A stretch of 64,000 bases of DNA from Streptomyces carpinensis (GCF_002154505.1 NZ_MUBM01000085.1:20402-84401), one strand, 5' to 3'; counted from the stretch's first letter, positions 30,613 through 39,331 are shown. A program made the numbers and translations. The notes: a model not told the origin generated them from the sequence alone.

Positions 30613-32829
30613 ATGGAACGCCAATTGCGATTCGACCGCCGGACGGTCCTCCGAGGATTCGCCGGCGTCACGTCGGCAACCCTGATGACGCGGGTGCTCC
30701 AAGGAGAGGCGGCGGCCGCCCCGAGGACGCCGTCGGCAGGGCAGCCTGAAGGGAGGATCGATCGGCACGCGCTCGTCACCCGCCATCGGGTGGTGCGCCA
30801 CGCCAGCGATCTCGACCTGCCCGTCCAGGTCGGGAATGGCCGCCTCGCCTTCGGCGCCGATGTCACCGGGCTCCAAACCTTTGTCCCGTTCAACACGCTC
30901 TCCGACTGGGGCTGGCACGTCGATGCGCTGCCGCCCGGGAAGCAGGTCTCTGACTACCGAGGCACCATCTGGGAGACCTATGGACGCGACGTCTACTACT
31001 GGACCGGAGACAAGAACCAGCCTGAACTCAACAACTGGCTTCGCGAGAACCCGCATCGGGCGAATCTTGGACGGATCGGCCTGCGGCTGCTGAAGACGGA
31101 CGGCACGGAGGCCAAGGAAAGCGATCTGACCGACGTCGTACAGGAGCTTGATCCCTGGACCGGCCTGCTCCACAGCCAGTTCCGGCTTGAGGGCACTCTC
31201 GTCACGGTTCAGACGGCCTGTCACCCCGGAGCCGACGTTGTCGGGACGCGGATCCGATCGGACCTGGTCAGCCAAGGGCGCCTGAGTGTGTTCCTCGACT
31301 TTCCCTATGCGACTCGCGCCGGACTCAACAAGTTCGAAGCACCGTACGTCGGTTTCTACGACCTCCCGGAACTGCACTCGACGGATCTCCGTGGCACTGT
31401 ACTGACGCACACGATGGACGACACCCGATACCAGGTCGGGCTGTCCTTGTCGCCCGGCGCCCGTATCGCCCGCGTCGACCCCGCGCAGCATCGTTACGAG
31501 ATCACAGGTCGCGGCGGTGAAGTCGACGTTGCCGCGCTGTTCACGCCCGAGGTCACAGGACGGGTTCCGTCGGCAGCCGACGTGATGAGTCAGAGCGAGA
31601 TCTGGTGGCCACGATTCTGGCGGACAGGCGGCGCGGTAGACCTGTCCGCCAGCACCGATCCGCGTTGGAAGGAACTGGAACGACGCATCGTCCTGAGCCA
31701 GTACCACCTTGCGGTCAACGACGCCGGCAATGAGCCGGCACAGGAGTCCGGCCTGGTCAACAACGGCTGGTACGGCAAGTTTCATATGGAGATGTATTGG
31801 TGGCACGCCTTCCACCACGCGCTGTGGAACCGGTGGCCGCTGCTTGACCGGAGTACCGCCATCTACGAGCGCTTCCTGCCCACCGCGCGCCGGCGCGCCC
31901 AGTCGCAGGGCTTCCGTGGGGCACGGTGGCCGAAGATGACGACAGCGTACGGCGATGCGATCGGCCGCGAGTCGCCCGGTGAGCCCACGGCCCTTCTCCT
32001 GTGGCAGCAGCCGCACTCACTGTTCCTGGCCGAACTCGACTATCAGGCGCACCCCAACCACAGCACCTTGCGCAAGTGGCAGGAAGTCGTCCACGAGGGC
32101 GCTGAGTTCATCGCTTCGTTCGCGAACCGCGACGAGCGCGGTCGGTACGTGATCGGACCGCCGATCATGTGCTGCAACGAGCGCAACGACTCCGAGTCGA
32201 CCACGAACCCCACCTTCGAGTTGTCCTACTGGAAATTCGGACTCAGAATCGCCCAACAGTGGCGGGAACGGCTGGGGCAGGGGCGCGATCCGCACTGGGA
32301 CGACGTCCTCGACCACCTTGCGCCGCTCCCGGCCGAGGACGGCGTCTATGTGTTGTACGAGGGCGTGCCGGACATGTGGACCAAGCACAACACCAACCAC
32401 CCGGACCCCATCGCCGCATACGGCATGCTGCCCGGCGACGGTGTCGACGTCGCCGTCATGCGGGCGACCACGCAGCGCGTCCGGCAGACATGGCCCGTGA
32501 CCGACCTGTACGCCTGGGACTTCCCTCTGCTCGCCCTCAACGCAGCCCGGCTGGGGGACACCGCGTCCGCGGTCGACTACCTGCTCCACGAGCGCTACCG
32601 GTTCACGGACACCGGCCTGCCCGCGAGCGGCAAGAGCGGTGTGCCGTCTCCGTACTTCCCCTCCGCTGGGGGCCTGCTGTACGCCGTCGCGATGATGTGC
32701 GCCGGGTGGAGCGACTCGCCGTCAGGTGAGCCTGGAGCGAGCGGGCGAAGCGGACGAGACGGCAGCGCTCCCGGCTTCCCGCAGCAAGGGTGGGCTGTGC
32801 ACTGGGAGAATCTTGCGCCCGCCCTGTAA
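30613..32829 (+). CDS. Tat-exported six-hairpin-type glycosidase, GH65/GH95-like
   Basis: A 738-residue secreted protein with a Tat leader (FDRRTVLRGFAGVTSATL). An N-terminal beta-sandwich-like part (VGNGRLAFGADVTGLQTF) leads to an alpha-helical half reminiscent of (alpha/alpha)6 glycosidases: ESGLVNNGWYGKFHMEMYWW, HAFHHALWNRWPLLDRS and PPIMCCNERNDSEST. The layout recalls GH65 and GH95, but it lacks the usual GH65 catalytic signature, so I leave the family open. The adjacent GH29 fucosidase makes a fucose- or rhamnose-containing glycan a fair guess. ATG 30613 is seven bases after GGGAG; the longer upstream frame is rejected. Confidence 0.7.
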   Translation: MERQLRFDRRTVLRGFAGVTSATLMTRVLQGEAAAAPRTPSAGQPEGRIDRHALVTRHRVVRHASDLDLPVQVGNGRLAFGADVTGLQTFVPFNTLSDWGWHVDALPPGKQVSDYRGTIWETYGRDVYYWTGDKNQPELNNWLRENPHRANLGRIGLRLLKTDGTEAKESDLTDVVQELDPWTGLLHSQFRLEGTLVTVQTACHPGADVVGTRIRSDLVSQGRLSVFLDFPYATRAGLNKFEAPYVGFYDLPELHSTDLRGTVLTHTMDDTRYQVGLSLSPGARIARVDPAQHRYEITGRGGEVDVAALFTPEVTGRVPSAADVMSQSEIWWPRFWRTGGAVDLSASTDPRWKELERRIVLSQYHLAVNDAGNEPAQESGLVNNGWYGKFHMEMYWWHAFHHALWNRWPLLDRSTAIYERFLPTARRRAQSQGFRGARWPKMTTAYGDAIGRESPGEPTALLLWQQPHSLFLAELDYQAHPNHSTLRKWQEVVHEGAEFIASFANRDERGRYVIGPPIMCCNERNDSESTTNPTFELSYWKFGLRIAQQWRERLGQGRDPHWDDVLDHLAPLPAEDGVYVLYEGVPDMWTKHNTNHPDPIAAYGMLPGDGVDVAVMRATTQRVRQTWPVTDLYAWDFPLLALNAARLGDTASAVDYLLHERYRFTDTGLPASGKSGVPSPYFPSAGGLLYAVAMMCAGWSDSPSGEPGASGRSGRDGSAPGFPQQGWAVHWENLAPAL

Positions 32830-33247
32830 TCGAGCCGGGCACGCCGTCTCTGCGGGACTCTGGCTGATGCACACCGGCAGCAGCCTCAGTGCCGTCCTGA
32901 CCGGTTCGGTGATGGCAGATCGTCGCTTGAAGGTCCGGGCCTCGGGCAAGACTTCGGAGTCCAGGACGCGGCGAACCAGTCAGCGCGGGATGCCCCACCG
33001 TCGGGCGATCCCCTGAACGGACGGGTGTCGCCCGTCCGTTGGGGTGGATTGCCCATCTCACCGCTCTGCCTGCACCGAGTCCCACGTTGTGGGAAGGAAC
33101 GACCAAGGCCCATTTCACACGACGATCCGGCTTCCCAGATGACGAACAGCCTTCACGCGCTCAAGGCTGCCGGCTGGAGATTCATCGGATCTCTTTGGCG
33201 CGTCTGCTCTTGCCGTCCCCCGACTTACGACAGAGAGGACCTCCTCC
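32830..33247. other. 418-bp gap with hairpin and a small remnant
   Basis: Between the six-hairpin glycosidase and the fucosidase. It contains a strong hairpin at 33016-33040. On the minus strand, about 33010-32830, a frame reads SVQGIARRWGIPR then a stop and LVRRVLDSEV, which resembles a broken helix-turn-helix protein. No intact gene was found. Confidence 0.35.
33016..33040. terminator. strong stem-loop
   Basis: Perfect 10-bp arms AACGGACGGG and CCCGTCCGTT around a five-base loop TGTCG, about 190 bp after the glycosidase stop. There is no U-tract, as is common for terminators in high-GC actinomycetes. Confidence 0.55.
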
Positions 33248-34750
33248 ATGCCCGGATACGACGTCACCAGGCGCGGCTTCCTCCACCGAACCGGCGCGAT
33301 CAGCGCCGGCGCCGCGCTCGCATCGCTCGCAGGCCGGCAGACAGCGTCCGCATCGACCGCCGCTTCTGCGACCCCACTGCTCCAGGCGCCTGGTCCGTAT
33401 GTTGCGACCCGCGAGTCACTGGCAGCCCACACCGCACCCCAGTGGTTTCGCGACGCGAAGTTCGGCATCTTCATCCACTGGGGCGTCTACGCGGTCCCCG
33501 CGTGGGGCGTCGACGTCGCGTACCACGGTGCGGAGTGGTACTCGTACGCGATGCACATCAGCGCCCCGGACCAGACCTATCAGCACCATCTGCAGACCTA
33601 CGGCGCCGACTTCGACTACGACCGCTTCATCCCGCGGTTCCGGGCCGAGCGCTACGATGCCCGGGCCTGGATCGAGCTGATCGAGCGCGCCGGTGCACGC
33701 TACTTCGTGCTCACCTCCAAGCACCATGACGGCTTCCAGCTCTTTCCCAACTCCGCTTCCGACCGGAACTCGGTCGTGATGGGGCCGAGGCGGGACCTGG
33801 TGGGAGAGCTGTTCCATGCGGCACGTACCAGCCACCTCAAGCGCGGGATCTACCACTCCCTCGGCGAGTTCTTCAACCCTGCACTGCAAACGCCGCCGTG
33901 GAACCCGTACACCAAGGCGCCGATCCCATACGTCGGGTACAAGCCGGTCCAGAACTACGTCGACGAGTATCTGCACGTCATGCTGAGGACCCTCGTCGAG
34001 GCCTACGACCCGGACTTGCTGTGGGCCGACGGCGAGCACTGGCATGCCGATCTCGGCGCCGGCCCGGCGTTCAAACCGAAGGACATGGACTGGCGCGGCG
34101 ATGAGATCCTCGCCTACTACTACAACCAGGCCACCACCCGGCCGCATCCGAAGGAAGTGCTCGTCAACGACCGCTTCGAGGCCAGTCATCGAGACTACGC
34201 AACGCTCGAGGGCGACAAGTCGAGCTACGCGCTGCGGGCGGACAAGTGGGAGGCATGCCTGACGCTGGGCCGCTCCTGGGGCTACGACACGAACGAGGAT
34301 CCGGCCTCCATCAAATCGTCGCCGCAGATCGTGCGACTGCTCGTCGACATCGTCAGCAAGAACGGCAACCTGCTCCTCAACATCGGCCCGAAAGCCGACG
34401 GAACGATTGCCCCCTGGCAATCCGAGCGGTTGCTGGCCGTCGGCGCATGGCTCGACAGGAACGGCTCAGCCATCTATGACACCGTTCCCTGGAGCCGTGC
34501 AGCAGACGGCGACCTGCGCTACACCGTCTCCGACCGCTCGTTCAACGTCCTGGGTCTGAACTGGCCCGGTGCACTCCTCACCGTGCCGGCGGACCTGCCG
34601 GTCGACGCCCACTCGCAGATCAGACTGCTCGGCGCGGAAGGACACAAGATCCCCTTCCGGCGTACCGGCTCGGGCGTAGATATCGAGCTTCCGGACCGTA
34701 ACCCGAACGGCGACGACTACCCGTTCGTTCTGCGGATCACGAACAGCTGA
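33248..34750 (+). CDS. Tat-exported GH29 alpha-L-fucosidase
   Basis: A 500-residue secreted family 29 fucosidase. The Tat leader is TRRGFLHRTGAISAG. The barrel shows KFGIFIHWGVYAVPAW, YFVLTSKHHDGFQLFPN, and the nucleophile D261 in LLWADGEHW; the conserved NGNLLLNIGPKADGTI follows, then a small beta domain. It releases terminal alpha-L-fucose from plant, algal or host glycans. It lies downstream of the six-hairpin glycosidase on the same strand but a hairpin separates them, so separate transcription is likely. The ATG fits the leader; TTACGACAGAGAGGACC upstream supplies GAGAGGA. Confidence 0.92.
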   Translation: MPGYDVTRRGFLHRTGAISAGAALASLAGRQTASASTAASATPLLQAPGPYVATRESLAAHTAPQWFRDAKFGIFIHWGVYAVPAWGVDVAYHGAEWYSYAMHISAPDQTYQHHLQTYGADFDYDRFIPRFRAERYDARAWIELIERAGARYFVLTSKHHDGFQLFPNSASDRNSVVMGPRRDLVGELFHAARTSHLKRGIYHSLGEFFNPALQTPPWNPYTKAPIPYVGYKPVQNYVDEYLHVMLRTLVEAYDPDLLWADGEHWHADLGAGPAFKPKDMDWRGDEILAYYYNQATTRPHPKEVLVNDRFEASHRDYATLEGDKSSYALRADKWEACLTLGRSWGYDTNEDPASIKSSPQIVRLLVDIVSKNGNLLLNIGPKADGTIAPWQSERLLAVGAWLDRNGSAIYDTVPWSRAADGDLRYTVSDRSFNVLGLNWPGALLTVPADLPVDAHSQIRLLGAEGHKIPFRRTGSGVDIELPDRNPNGDDYPFVLRITNS

Positions 34751-34791
34751 GGATTGACCGGACCCAGATACGTCTGTCGACCTGAGCCAGC

Positions 34792-34829
34792 CGGGGCACC
34801 GCCGCGTCCAACGATGCGGAGGTGCCCCG
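34792..34829. terminator. terminator hairpin after the fucosidase gene
   Basis: Arms CGGGGCACC and GGTGCCCCG, with a nested CCGC/GCGG pair in the 20-base loop, 42 bp after the GH29 stop. Confidence 0.6.
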
Positions 34830-35384
34830 CCTACGGCCTACATCCTGGACCAAGGTGGCCTCTCGCCCAGTCAGGGCGGGAACGACACGGCTGCTGGAGG
34901 CGCGGCAGGAGTCCGCCGCAACGGGAGATCCCGCGCCGCACGGCCCACTACTGAGCCAAGTTCGTGCTCCCTGTGATGCTGACGATCCGTATGGAGGTAG
35001 GGCCCTTGGTCGACTGCCCTGACGCCGCGGCGGCCGCGATCGCAGCAGCCCCCGGCCGGCCCCGGTGAGTGAATGCGGCAGCACTCCGGCGTCCGGCAGC
35101 AGCGCGCCGGGACGGGACCCGGCAGGGCCCACGCGGCGCAGGCCGAACAGGCGGGCAAGAAGCGCAAGGCCACCTGGCCCGAACGGAGCAAGGGCAAGGC
35201 TCACACTCGACCTGTGGGTTTCCTTGGCTCTGACGCTGTGGGGGAGGCCTGGGGGAAACCGGACGGTCTCACGGCTCGTCCGGGCGTCGGCGCACCTGGT
35301 TGAGCGCGACCTAGTTACCTTGGCTTCTGCGAACGGCCCAGTAACTTCGGTAACGATGGGGTCACCTCAAGCGTCGGCAGACCT
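34830..35384. other. 555-bp region without a gene
   Basis: No frame with both codon bias and a recognisable family. A GTTACC/GGTAAC inverted pair around 35315-35355 is the only notable motif. The region is probably non-coding or degraded. Confidence 0.35.
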
Positions 35385-35804
35385 TCAAAGCCCGGACACG
35401 GCGATGACCGCGGTGATCGCGGCCAGTGCGGTGCGAACCGCCTCGCCGAGCGCTGCGGCGGATCCTTGTTCCTCGTCGATCACAGCGAGACGTGTCTCGG
35501 CCGACGACGCATTGGCGTCCGGGAGCAGGACGGCTCGGAGGCCCGTATGGTCCAGCATCGTGATCAGCACCGCCGTCCGCTCGTCGCGCTCTCGGTCCTG
35601 CAGCAGCATGGCGGCCAACTTCCCGCGCAGCGCTGCGGGCACCGCGGGGTCCGTGACCGGGTACCTGATTGATCCGAAGGCGCCCAGTATCCGTCGGCCC
35701 TCCTTGGGTACCAGGCGCTTCGCCAACAGCCCGTCGAAGGCGGCGGTGACGACGTAGGCAGGAGGCGAGGTCGGCGGCTCATCACTCACACGGGGCGAAG
35801 CCAT
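35385..35804 (-). pseudogene. 5'-truncated GPP34 family gene
   Basis: The frame gives 139 residues that match the C-terminal half of GPP34 (Golgi phosphoprotein 3-like) proteins of actinomycetes: FDGLLAKRLVPKEGRRILG, YPVTDPAVPAALRGKLAAMLL and DERTAVLITMLDHTGLRAVL. Full-length relatives are about 200-230 residues; the N-terminal 80 or so, including the LLLLDETTG-type start, are missing and were not found in any upstream frame. A start at MASPRVSDEPP is nominal. Family function in bacteria is unclear, perhaps lipid binding. Confidence 0.6.
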
Positions 35805-35870
35805 CGAAGACGCCTCGAAGTAACCGCCCATCCACCGGAGGCCACCCCGTGGCACAGGGCTTCTCGACAT

Positions 35871-36197
35871 CCGTCACGCCGTCATGGTGCCCAGTGGGCA
35901 GGGTCGGATGCCGGCAGGGTGCCGGGAGGTGACGGCCGCATGGGCGCGAGGGCAGGTGGTGTGCCGCAGGAACCTCTCGAACGGCGGCTCGCCACTGGCC
36001 CGGGCGGCCGATGCGGGTTCCCATGGGGCTCAGCTGTCAGGTGGCCGATCGCGATCTGGTCGCTCGCTCCGGCAGTGTCCACGTTTGAGCCACGTACCCA
36101 TTGAACGGTGAGACGCGGGTCACACGAGGGATGTCACAGACCGGGGCGGGTTCTACGTCTAAGGAAATAACCGAAGCGACCGCGACGGGAGGAACTC
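35871..36197. other. 327-bp gap upstream of the repeat-protein locus
   Basis: No confident gene. It ends in an AT-richer stretch (TCTACGTCTAAGGAAATAAC, 36151-36170) and a strong GGGAGG ribosome site, so it probably carries the promoter for the small gene at 36198 and possibly the repeat gene behind it. Confidence 0.4.
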
Positions 36198-36353
36198 ATG
36201 AAGCTCAAGGATCGGCCTGACGCGCTGTCGAAGTCGCTACCAGGCAGCGCCGGAGCGGACAACATGCTCTCGGTGTACAACTCCATGGCAACCTCACTGG
36301 TCAAGGTCGCGGCACACGGCGGAGCTTCCGCAGTGAAGCGGGACCCAGCGTGA
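36198..36353 (+). CDS. 51-residue hypothetical upstream of the repeat protein
   Basis: The small frame starts with ATG six bases after GGGAGGAACTC, one of the best ribosome sites in this area. The protein begins MKLKDRPDALSKSLPGSAG and ends SAVKRDPA; it has no membrane segment, cysteine or recognised family. It lies 100 bp upstream of the secreted repeat protein and could be co-transcribed with it. Whether it is a functional peptide, a leader or a chance frame cannot be decided here; the ribosome site is the main support. Confidence 0.5.
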   Translation: MKLKDRPDALSKSLPGSAGADNMLSVYNSMATSLVKVAAHGGASAVKRDPA

Positions 36354-36453
36354 AGGCTCGGATTACGGGGGACGCGTTCAAGATCGACGCCAGCCTGAGT
36401 ACCGGGCCTTGAAGCTCACCTCGACGCAGATTCTCACTCACACAGGAGTCAAG

Positions 36454-36873
36454 ATGAAGCTCACTCAGCTCGTCGCAGCAGCCGTTGCGGCCGCTGCCGT
36501 TGTCACGGCCGCCGGCCCGGCCATCGCCGCCACCCCTGCGAACTGGCACATCGACAACACCCCGACAGTCACCACCGCCAACCAGTTCAACGACGGCGTC
36601 CCCGGGGTCGCGCCAGCCAACTTCCACGTGACGGCTGGTCCCGCGGTCACGCCAGCCAACTTCCACGTGACGGCCGGTCCCGCGGTCACGCCAGCCAACT
36701 TCCACGTGACGGCTGGTCCCGCGGTCAGGCCAGCCAACTTCCACGTGACGGCCGGTCCCGCGGTCACGCCAGCCAACTTCCACGTGACGGCCGGTCCCGC
36801 GGTCACCCCAGCCAACTTCCACGTGACGGCCAGTCCCGCGGTCACTCCAGCAGCTGGCGTCCAGAAGTGCTGA
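36454..36873 (+). CDS. secreted protein of eight 13-residue tandem repeats
   Basis: A 139-residue protein with a signal peptide (MKLTQLVAAAVAAAAVVTAA, cleavage expected after AIAA near residue 26). All of residues 27-130 is eight units in exact 13-residue register. Units 1 and 2 are diverged (TPANWHIDNTPTV, TTANQFNDGVPGV); units 3-8 are nearly identical copies of TPANFHVTAGPAV. It ends TPAAGVQKC with a single C-terminal cysteine. Each repeat has one His and one Asn-Phe pair, which could suit metal binding or stacking, but no family is known to me. AGGAGTCAAG precedes the ATG. It is not an antisense artefact: the plus frame has the signal peptide and ribosome site. Confidence 0.8.
   Translation: MKLTQLVAAAVAAAAVVTAAGPAIAATPANWHIDNTPTVTTANQFNDGVPGVAPANFHVTAGPAVTPANFHVTAGPAVTPANFHVTAGPAVRPANFHVTAGPAVTPANFHVTAGPAVTPANFHVTASPAVTPAAGVQKC
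36610..36843 (+). repeat. six 39-bp in-frame tandem repeats
   Basis: The six near-identical units of the repeat protein are also near-identical as DNA, differing by only a few bases such as GCT/GCC, GCG-or-ACG/AGG and GGT/AGT. Low synonymous divergence points to recent expansion or gene conversion. Two older diverged units precede them (36532-36609). Confidence 0.9.
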
Positions 36874-37431
36874 CGCATTGACAGCGATCCGTGCAGCCGA
36901 TCCGGCCCCGGTGGACCTGTCCGGTCACAGCACAAGGTCGGAGAGTGGCGGCGGATCGGGCCAGCCAGGGGAGGACTCTCATCTGAGCTCTGTTCAGCAA
37001 GCACCGGGTCTGATCGTGTCGGTCGCGGCTGTGCAATGGCAGAGCGGCAAGCGCGAACAGAATGGCAAGTCCAAGCAGCACGATCGCCTCGGGCACGGGC
37101 TGCTTGGCGCGCCAGAGCTGGACTGCCAACCCGATCCAGGGCACGCGCAACCGTGCTACCCCTTGGGGTGCCGTGGGCCGAGTCCGGTGTGGAGTTGGCG
37201 TCGCCTTTGGTGATCAGGTCGTTGTTGGGACGTAGCGGGTGGACCCGATGGGTGAGCAGATGGCTGGGTCGGGTGGGGTCCTGGGCCGGCACGATGTGGG
37301 GGTGCGCTGGCGGCTGGGCCTGACCTGGATGGGCCGGCAAGGGGCACGCCGACCCGTTCGGTGCGAGCTTGTGACGGCACGGTCGCTGAGGTGGCTTCGC
37401 TTGGTCAGCCTGCTGTCGGGCTCTGCGGGGC
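36874..37431. other. 558-bp region without a confident gene
   Basis: A minus-strand frame starting TTG at 37150 and running to 36842 has one hydrophobic segment (PEAIVLLGLAILFALAALPL) and an AAGGGG eight bases upstream, but it overlaps the repeat gene antisense and its second half looks non-coding. It may be a small membrane protein or chance. Confidence 0.3.
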
Positions 37432-37785
37432 CTACGCCCGCGTGAACCCGTGGCTGCGCTCCACTTTCGCCACGTGCAGCGTGTAGCTCTGGTACCACTC
37501 GTCTTGTCCGCGCTTTTGCGCCGCGCGGTGTTCGGCGTTGCACCGCCACTCCGTGAGGGCGTCGGCGTCGCGGAAGTACCCGACGGTGATGCCGAGCCCG
37601 CCAGGAGTCTGCGCGTGGTCCATCCCCAGGAACCCGGGGACGTCCCTCACCAGGTCTTCCATGCCTGCGTTGGTCTCGCTGTAGCCGCTCTGGTTCTGGG
37701 TTCGCACCGTGGTGAAGACAGCCACGTAGTAGGGGGGTTCATAGGCCTCGACGGGCGCGACAGGCGCTTCCGGGTGATCGCTCAT
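37432..37785 (-). CDS. antibiotic biosynthesis monooxygenase (ABM) family protein
   Basis: A 117-residue single-domain protein of the ABM/dimeric alpha-beta barrel superfamily. Seen: YYVAVFTTVRTQNQSGYSETN, a loop DVPGFLGMDHAQTPGG, then ITVGYFRDADALTEWRCNAEHR and YTLHVAKVERS. Members are cofactor-free oxygenases or heme-degrading enzymes; relatives of this polar-helix form are generally uncharacterised. ATG 37785 gives the family length and the longer frame upstream was rejected. It is divergent from the acetyltransferase gene across a 338-bp gap. Confidence 0.8.
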   Translation of the reverse strand: MSDHPEAPVAPVEAYEPPYYVAVFTTVRTQNQSGYSETNAGMEDLVRDVPGFLGMDHAQTPGGLGITVGYFRDADALTEWRCNAEHRAAQKRGQDEWYQSYTLHVAKVERSHGFTRA

Positions 37786-38123
37786 GGCGCCACCGTAAGG
37801 CGGGATGCGCCCAACGATCCAGCGTCTTTTCCGAACGGGATACATAAGGCGTCGGGCTCTTGACCAAAGCTGTCTGAGCACTCCTCCAGTTCTCGGAAAC
37901 GGCCACGAGCCGGCCGGCTCACAGAACGGCGCGAGGATGGGGAACACCATGGGGAACGTGAGCTGATGCGGCACTGGCGTCCGTCGCCCACGCCGAACCA
38001 CCGCCCCTTCCCGCCGCCCGGCGCGACCGCACGCGTCTCTCCAGGCCGCCGTGCCCAGGGACCCGAAAGCGACGGACCAAGAGGAGTGTACGTTCGTACA
38101 TTCAGGAGCGTACGATCGTACAC
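37786..38123. other. 338-bp divergent gap
   Basis: Carries promoters for the ABM gene and the acetyltransferase-TetR operon. The only strong motifs are the two operator palindromes at 38087-38122. No gene was seen. Confidence 0.4.
38087..38122. promoter_or_regulatory. two TetR-type operators, one overlapping the leader
   Basis: TGTACGTTCGTACA (38087-38100) and CGTACGATCGTACA (38109-38122) are related palindromes with centres 22 bp apart. The second ends one base before the ATG at 38124 and lies between AGGAG and that start, so a bound repressor, or an RNA hairpin of the same sequence, could block expression. The TetR at 38719 in the same operon is the likely ligand. Confidence 0.7.
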
Positions 38124-38705
38124 ATGACGACGGACCACTTCGCTGACGACCCGCGCACCAACCTGGAACGCATGCTCGCGGGCGACCTCTACATCGCCGA
38201 CGACCCGGAGATCGCGCGCAGGCAGCGGCTCGCCATGCGGCTCGCCGCCCGCTACCAGGCAGCCTACCTGGAGGACCCCGGCCAGGCCCGGCCGGTCCTG
38301 GAGGAGCTGCTCGCCTCGGTGGGCGAGGACGTCGAGGTGCGGCCGCCGCTGTACGTCGACTACGGCAGCAACATCACCATCGGGGCCCGCACCTTCGTGA
38401 ACTACCACCTCACCGCGCTGGACGTCGCGATGATCACCATCGGAGAGGACTGCCAGATCGGGCCGAACGTCCAACTCCTCACACCGACCCACCCCGTTGA
38501 GCCGCAGCCGCGGCGCGACAAGCTGGAGGCCGCCCTGCCCATCACCATCGGGGACAACGTCTGGCTCGGCGGCGGTGCCATCGTCTGCCCCGGCGTGACC
38601 ATCGGGGACAACAGCGTCATCGGCGCCGGCGCCGTCGTCACCAAGGACATCCCCGCGAACGTCGTCGCCGTCGGCAACCCCGCCCGGCCGGTCCGCGGCA
38701 TCTAG
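38124..38705 (+). CDS. left-handed beta-helix acetyltransferase (maltose/galactoside O-acetyltransferase type)
   Basis: A 193-residue acetyl-CoA-dependent O-acetyltransferase of the Maa/LacA/NodL family. The N-terminal helical domain has MLAGDLYIADDPEIARRQRLA. The hexapeptide-repeat helix follows: DYGSNITIGARTFVNY, the catalytic His in LLTPTHPVEPQPRRD, and ITIGDNVWLGGGAIVCPGVTIG. It probably acetylates a sugar or similar acceptor in the cytoplasm. Two palindromic operators cover its 5' leader. The TetR gene follows after 13 bp, so the pair is an autoregulated operon. Confidence 0.9.
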   Translation: MTTDHFADDPRTNLERMLAGDLYIADDPEIARRQRLAMRLAARYQAAYLEDPGQARPVLEELLASVGEDVEVRPPLYVDYGSNITIGARTFVNYHLTALDVAMITIGEDCQIGPNVQLLTPTHPVEPQPRRDKLEAALPITIGDNVWLGGGAIVCPGVTIGDNSVIGAGAVVTKDIPANVVAVGNPARPVRGI

Positions 38706-38718
38706 GAGTGCACCGCAG

Positions 38719-39261
38719 ATGGCCACCGGACGCACCGATCCGCAGCGGCGGGAGCGGATCCTCGCCGCCACGCTCGACCTCATCACGGACGAAGGCGTCG
38801 CCGGCGTCTCCCACCGCAAGATCGCCACTCGCGCCGACGTGCCCCTCGGATCGATGACCTACCACTTCACCGGCATCGACGACCTGCTGCGCCAGGCCTT
38901 CACGCGCTTCGCCGACCACATCGTGGCCGTCTTCGAGCAGCACCTCGGCCGGGCAGACAGCCCCGAGCAGGCCCGTGAAGCCGTCACCGACCTGATCGAC
39001 ACCCTCGCAGAAGGGCCCCGGCGCGATCTCGTCCTCGCCCAGGAGCTCTACACCCTCGCGGCTCGCCACGACGAATACCGGGAGCTGGCCCGGCAATGGA
39101 TGCGCCGCAGCCGCCACCTGCTGCAGCAGCACTTCGACGCGGACACCGCCCGCCAACTGGACGCGCTGATCGAGGGACTGACCCTGCACCGCGCCCTCGA
39201 CGGCTCACCGCACGACCGTGAACTGACGCGTCAGGCCGTCGTCCGTATCACCACCGCCTAG
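38719..39261 (+). CDS. TetR family repressor
   Basis: A 180-residue TetR regulator. The helix-turn-helix reads GVAGVSHRKIATRADVPLGSMTYHF. The C-terminal domain (VFEQHLGRADSPEQAREAVTDLID, REYRELARQW-like helices) resembles regulators of transport or modification genes. It lies 13 bp after the acetyltransferase gene and almost certainly binds the palindromes at 38087-38122 to regulate itself and that gene. Confidence 0.9.
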   Translation: MATGRTDPQRRERILAATLDLITDEGVAGVSHRKIATRADVPLGSMTYHFTGIDDLLRQAFTRFADHIVAVFEQHLGRADSPEQAREAVTDLIDTLAEGPRRDLVLAQELYTLAARHDEYRELARQWMRRSRHLLQQHFDADTARQLDALIEGLTLHRALDGSPHDRELTRQAVVRITTA

Positions 39262-39331
39262 GTGTGCTGTCCCGGGACGTTGATGACACGCGTGCTGGGT
39301 GCTTGAAGACCCTTCCGTCTGCTGGTTGCGT

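Noticed and set aside
36610..36843. CRISPR-like regular 39-bp repeats
   Set aside because: Units are directly contiguous with no spacers, keep the frame and encode protein repeats.
36842..37150. Small membrane-protein frame on the minus strand
   Set aside because: TTG start, antisense overlap with the repeat gene and a poor second half; kept only as a note.
36465..37340. Minus-strand repeat protein frame opposite the 13-residue repeats
   Set aside because: The plus frame has the signal peptide, ribosome site and end-of-gene structure; the minus frame just reads the same repeats backwards.
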